Positions 61,071 through 64,000 of a DNA stretch of 64,000 bases are shown one piece after another. Below the pieces are notes generated by a model, which was not told where the DNA came from, did not search any database, and was given only the letters and a program-made list of their open reading frames with translations. A program made the position numbers and the translations under genes. Source of the DNA: Bacteroidaceae bacterium (GTDB lineage: Bacteria > Bacteroidota > Bacteroidia > Bacteroidales > Bacteroidaceae); the NCBI GenBank assembly GCA_011959205.1, contig BLLV01000007.1:41995-105994 (forward strand). The letters are read 5' to 3'. Position 1 is the stretch's first letter, and every line of letters begins with the position of its first letter.

Positions 61071-61099
61071 TAAGGGAACTTAAACTTTTAGGTTTGTTA

Positions 61100-61132
61100 T
61101 TTGGTTTTGAACTTAATTTTTTATTATTTTTG
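61100..61132 (+). promoter_or_regulatory. Promoter for the rprX-rprY operon
   Basis: TTTG at 61100-61103, a 21-bp spacer, then TATTTTTG at 61125-61132. The leader to ATG 61271 is long (about 130 bp) and AT-rich. Confidence 0.6.
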
Positions 61133-61270
61133 CAAACCAACCGGCGTTAAATTTGTTATAATAGTCAGAATCTTAGCTTAAATGACTTTTTCGGTTAATT
61201 ATAGAGAATAGCCGTTTAAATTTGGTTAATCTGTTATGGAATAAGATTTAACGCTTTTAATTTTGCTGAC

Positions 61271-62839
61271 ATGAAAAAGTCTACTATTTGGGTATTAGGT
61301 ATTGTAATGGGACTATCGTTTCTTAGTTTATTGTATTTGCAGGTAAGCTATATAGAAGAAATGGTGAAAATGCGTAAAGGACAATTTGATGAGTCTGTTC
61401 AGCGCAGTTTAGTCCAGGCGTGTCGAAATATAGAGTTGGTGGAAACTAAAAAGTACCTTGAGGATGATGCGGTTGCCACAGAAAAAGCAGCGCAGTTATC
61501 CAGGGAACAATCCGGAAAAAAGGAAGGAGAGGGAAGCGGTGATGTGGTGGCGCATACGCATGGGTACTCCATAACTTCCGACGGGTTGAATGGTTATTCT
61601 ACTTTTGAATTGAAGATGAGGTTCAGTGCGAACCGGCCTTCTAATATACCTAAAGCGATTATTTCGACCGGTAAGAACATTCCGCAGACTTCAAGAGCCT
61701 TGCAGGAGATAATTAAAGACAGATATGTGTACCAGCGTGCATTGCTGGACGAAGTGGTCTATAACATTTTGTATACAGCTAGTGACAAACCGTTGAACAA
61801 AAGGATCAACTTTAAGCAGTTGGATTTGTTCTTGAAAACAGAATTGCTGAATAATGGAATTGATATTCCTTATCACTTCACGGTGACAGACCGTGACGGA
61901 ACGGAAGTTTACCATTGTCCGGATTATACCACAGAGGGTAGTGAAAATACTTATCCGCAGGTTTTATTTAAAAATGATCCTCCTGCGCGTATGGCGACAG
62001 TAAATATTCACTTCCCTACGTTGAACAGTTATATCTTCAGTTCTGTTAAATTTATGATCCCGTCGCTGATCTTCACGTTCGTATTGCTTGTGACGTTTAT
62101 CTTTACCATCTATATCATCTTCCGTCAGAAGAAGTTGACCGAGATAAAGAATGATTTCATCAACAACATGACACATGAATTCAAGACACCTATCTCTACC
62201 ATCTCGCTGGCAGCTCAGATGTTAAAGGATCCGGCAGTGGGAAAATCTCCTGCTATGTTCCAGCATATATCCGGAGTGATAAATGATGAGACGAAACGTT
62301 TGCGCTTTCAGGTAGAAAAGGTGTTGCAGATGTCCATGTTCGAAAAGCAAAAGGCAACGCTGAAGATGAAAGAGGTGAATGCAAATGATTTGATAGCCGG
62401 CGTGGTCAATACTTTTACGTTGAAAGTAGAGAAATACAATGGTAAAATCACTTCAGATCTGGATGCGGTAAATCCGGATATATTTGTAGATGAGATGCAT
62501 TTTACGAATGTTATTTTTAATTTGCTGGACAATGCAGTGAAATATAAAAAACAGGACGGTGAATTGTTGTTGAATATACGTACTTGGAATGAATCGGGTA
62601 AGCTTTATATCTCTATCCAAGATAATGGAATAGGTATTAAGAAAGAAAACCTGAAGAAGATATTTGATAAATTCTATCGTGTGCATACCGGTAACCTGCA
62701 TGATGTGAAAGGCTTTGGTTTGGGACTGGCATACGTGAAAAAAATAATTCAAGATCATAAAGGGACTATACGTGCCGAGAGTGAATTGAATGTAGGAACT
62801 AAATTTATAATTGTATTACCTTTATTAAAAAATGAATAA
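61271..62839 (+). CDS. rprX: Sensor histidine kinase RprX-like
   Basis: A 522-residue membrane histidine kinase: N-terminal transmembrane helix (about 7-27), a periplasmic domain to about residue 262, a second helix (about 265-287), then a HisKA domain with NNMTHEFKTPISTISLAAQM (phospho-His about residue 302) and a HATPase domain with NVIFNLLDNAVKYKK (N box, about 415), DNGIGIKKEN and GFGLGLAYVKKI. It matches the RprX architecture known from B. fragilis, originally identified through altered tetracycline-gene expression. It overlaps the response regulator by 8 bp. Confidence 0.88.
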   Translation: MKKSTIWVLGIVMGLSFLSLLYLQVSYIEEMVKMRKGQFDESVQRSLVQACRNIELVETKKYLEDDAVATEKAAQLSREQSGKKEGEGSGDVVAHTHGYSITSDGLNGYSTFELKMRFSANRPSNIPKAIISTGKNIPQTSRALQEIIKDRYVYQRALLDEVVYNILYTASDKPLNKRINFKQLDLFLKTELLNNGIDIPYHFTVTDRDGTEVYHCPDYTTEGSENTYPQVLFKNDPPARMATVNIHFPTLNSYIFSSVKFMIPSLIFTFVLLVTFIFTIYIIFRQKKLTEIKNDFINNMTHEFKTPISTISLAAQMLKDPAVGKSPAMFQHISGVINDETKRLRFQVEKVLQMSMFEKQKATLKMKEVNANDLIAGVVNTFTLKVEKYNGKITSDLDAVNPDIFVDEMHFTNVIFNLLDNAVKYKKQDGELLLNIRTWNESGKLYISIQDNGIGIKKENLKKIFDKFYRVHTGNLHDVKGFGLGLAYVKKIIQDHKGTIRAESELNVGTKFIIVLPLLKNE

Positions 62840-63539
62840 TATGGACGAGAAATTGCGTATCTTATTGTGCGAAGATGATGAGAATCTTGGCATGCTATTG
62901 AGAGAATATTTGCAGGCAAAAGGCTACTCGGCCGAACTTTGCCCGGATGGTGAGGCAGGCTATAAGGCTTTCCTTAAGAATAAATACGACTTATGTGTAT
63001 TGGATGTGATGATGCCGAAGAAAGACGGCTTTACTTTGGCACAGGAAATTCGTCAGGCTAATGCTGAAATTCCTATTATCTTCCTGACTGCTAAAACATT
63101 GAAAGAGGATATTCTGGAAGGTTTCAAGATTGGCGCGGATGATTATATCACCAAACCGTTCAGCATGGAAGAACTGACTTTCCGTATCGAAGCTATCTTA
63201 CGTCGTGTACGTGGTAAGAGAAATAAGGAGAGTAATATCTACAAGATCGGTCGTTTTACTTTCGATACTCAGAAGCAAATTTTGGCTATTGATGGCAAAC
63301 AGACCAAGCTGACAACGAAAGAATCTGAACTGTTGGGCTTGCTTTGTGCACATGCCAATGAGATTTTGCAGCGTGACTTCGCATTGAAGACAATCTGGAT
63401 TGATGATAACTATTTCAATGCACGAAGCATGGACGTGTATATCACTAAGTTGCGTAAACACTTGAAAGAAGATGATTCTATCGAAATTATCAATATTCAT
63501 GGAAAGGGGTATAAACTGATAACTCCTGAAGTAGAATAA
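62832..63539 (+). CDS. rprY: Response regulator RprY-like (OmpR family)
   Basis: A 235-residue regulator. The receiver domain (about 8-125) has ILLCEDDENLGMLLREYL with the acidic pair, the phospho-Asp in LCVLDVMMPKKDGF (Asp58 from this start) and IIFLTAKTLKEDILEGFK plus the invariant Lys in DYITKPFS. The C-terminal winged helix (about 140-235) has KLTTKESELLGLLCAH and SMDVYITKLRKHLKED. The usual start may be ATG 62841 (MDEKLRILL). It is the last gene of the operon. Confidence 0.9.
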   Translation: MNNMDEKLRILLCEDDENLGMLLREYLQAKGYSAELCPDGEAGYKAFLKNKYDLCVLDVMMPKKDGFTLAQEIRQANAEIPIIFLTAKTLKEDILEGFKIGADDYITKPFSMEELTFRIEAILRRVRGKRNKESNIYKIGRFTFDTQKQILAIDGKQTKLTTKESELLGLLCAHANEILQRDFALKTIWIDDNYFNARSMDVYITKLRKHLKEDDSIEIINIHGKGYKLITPEVE

Positions 63540-63585
63540 GGTTAATTAGAGACGAAATAAAAACGGAGGGTGTCTGAAACTGAAG

Positions 63586-63623
63586 TGCACCCCCAAAGTT
63601 TTTTGTTTGACTTTTGGGGTGCA
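63586..63623 (+). terminator. Hairpin after rprY
   Basis: TGCACCCCCAAAGT pairs with ACTTTTGGGGTGCA (one mismatch) across a T-rich loop. It could be a terminator; a fragment of an insertion-sequence end is an alternative, as such GTGCACCCC palindromes recur in this order. Confidence 0.55.
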
Positions 63624-63874
63624 TTCTTTATAAAATACACTTTTGGAAAAAGGGCTCATTTCAGTACCATAAGAGCAATCCTGATGGAAGGACTGAAAAT
63701 GTTCTTGCGTTCCAGACTCTACTCCGACAGACCAGCTTCTTTGGTTATACTGTTAAACGGAAACACGGAATGAAGTTATTATTAATTTGCTGGCAAAACT
63801 CTGTAATGTAATCATGCAGATTGCCTACAGCAGAGATTAATTTTTGAATAATTAATGGATAGCGATAAATTAGA
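63624..63874. other. Intergenic stretch with no supported gene
   Basis: About 250 bp. Only short open frames without recognisable domains or starts are present, and no repeat beyond the hairpin at 63586. Confidence 0.4.
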
Positions 63875-64000
63875 TTATTTGTGAACAACCATAACCCTGC
63901 CAAACTCCACTTTTAGGAATCGGACGAACCGTTCGTTCTTCTCGTGGTTGATCTGATGGAATTGCAGAATACCGTAAACTGAATCACGAGAGAGTTTGAA
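63875..64000 (-). CDS. Possible 3' end of a gene continuing beyond the window
   Basis: An open minus-strand frame of 41 codons runs from the window edge to TAA at 63877-63875, with sequence including FHQINHEKNERFVRFLKVEF. I recognise no family; it may be a genuine C-terminus or a remnant. No other support. Confidence 0.25.
   Translation of the reverse strand, partial: FKLSRDSVYGILQFHQINHEKNERFVRFLKVEFGRVMVVHK

Noticed and set aside
63586-63623. A complete insertion sequence at the right end
   Set aside because: Only one palindrome is seen; no transposase, second end or target duplication is visible.

Overview
The window looks like a chromosomal segment of a gut Bacteroidales bacterium, most likely the Phocaeicola/Bacteroides group. 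The evidence is the recurrent Bacteroidetes -7 promoter element TAnnTTTG before many genes (two with a -33 TTTG exactly 19 bp upstream) and a gene set typical of this order: RprX/RprY, a GTPase-site-deficient EF-G2, a RseC-RnfBCDGEA operon, and DUF4248/smalltalk/HU-like genes beside a capsule locus. Species level is an inference. I saw no rRNA, tRNA, CRISPR array or complete insertion sequence.

Region 1 (1-11752) is the downstream part of a surface polysaccharide locus. It holds a 5'-truncated Wzx flippase, a Wzy polymerase, two GT2 glycosyltransferases, a cassette of IspD/TarI-like cytidylyltransferase, extended SDR, Rpe-like epimerase and CDP-glycerol-type glycerophosphotransferase, a HAD-containing protein, a hexapeptide acetyltransferase, a WecG/TagA/CpsF transferase and a YjbH-like exported protein. 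The first 10 kb is very AT-rich and base composition changes sharply at about 10.0 kb. The cassette suggests a polyol- or pentose-phosphate decorated polymer, resembling teichoic acid chemistry in a Gram-negative.

Region 2 (11866-17262) is a phage- or plasmid-like accessory module: a small HTH-like gene broken by a 7-A tract, a DUF4373 protein translationally coupled to a Twinkle/T7 gp4-like primase-helicase, an oppositely oriented HU-like / smalltalk / amidase operon, and DUF4248. The HU-DUF4248 intergenic region carries five 10-bp direct repeats and three 22-23 bp spaced palindromes. An AAA ATPase and a bactofilin follow.

Region 3 (19.5-33.2 kb) is mainly housekeeping: two paralogous propeller lipoproteins (one fused to a metalloprotease-like domain), rarA, a 2-hydroxyacid dehydrogenase, a C_GCAxxG_C_C protein, a winged-helix protein, lepA, nhaA, a large transglutaminase lipoprotein and cutC.

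Region 4 (33.7-51.2 kb) holds the Rnf ion-pumping complex (with a cysteine-rich metallothionein-like tail on RnfG), a sugar nucleotidyltransferase, galE, a YitT protein, aspA, and two divergent nucleotide-sugar operons: glycosyl-1-phosphate transferase/rfbA/rfbC on the minus strand and manC/gmd/fcl (GDP-fucose) on the plus strand.

Region 5 (51.4-64 kb) holds a multidomain GH31 enzyme ending in dockerin-like and cohesin-like modules, an AlaX-like editing protein, an apparently orphan HpaII-type restriction endonuclease, hemW interrupted in a G10 tract, EF-G2, and the rprX/rprY two-component system. The last 460 bp are mostly non-coding, with a weak partial reading frame at the edge.
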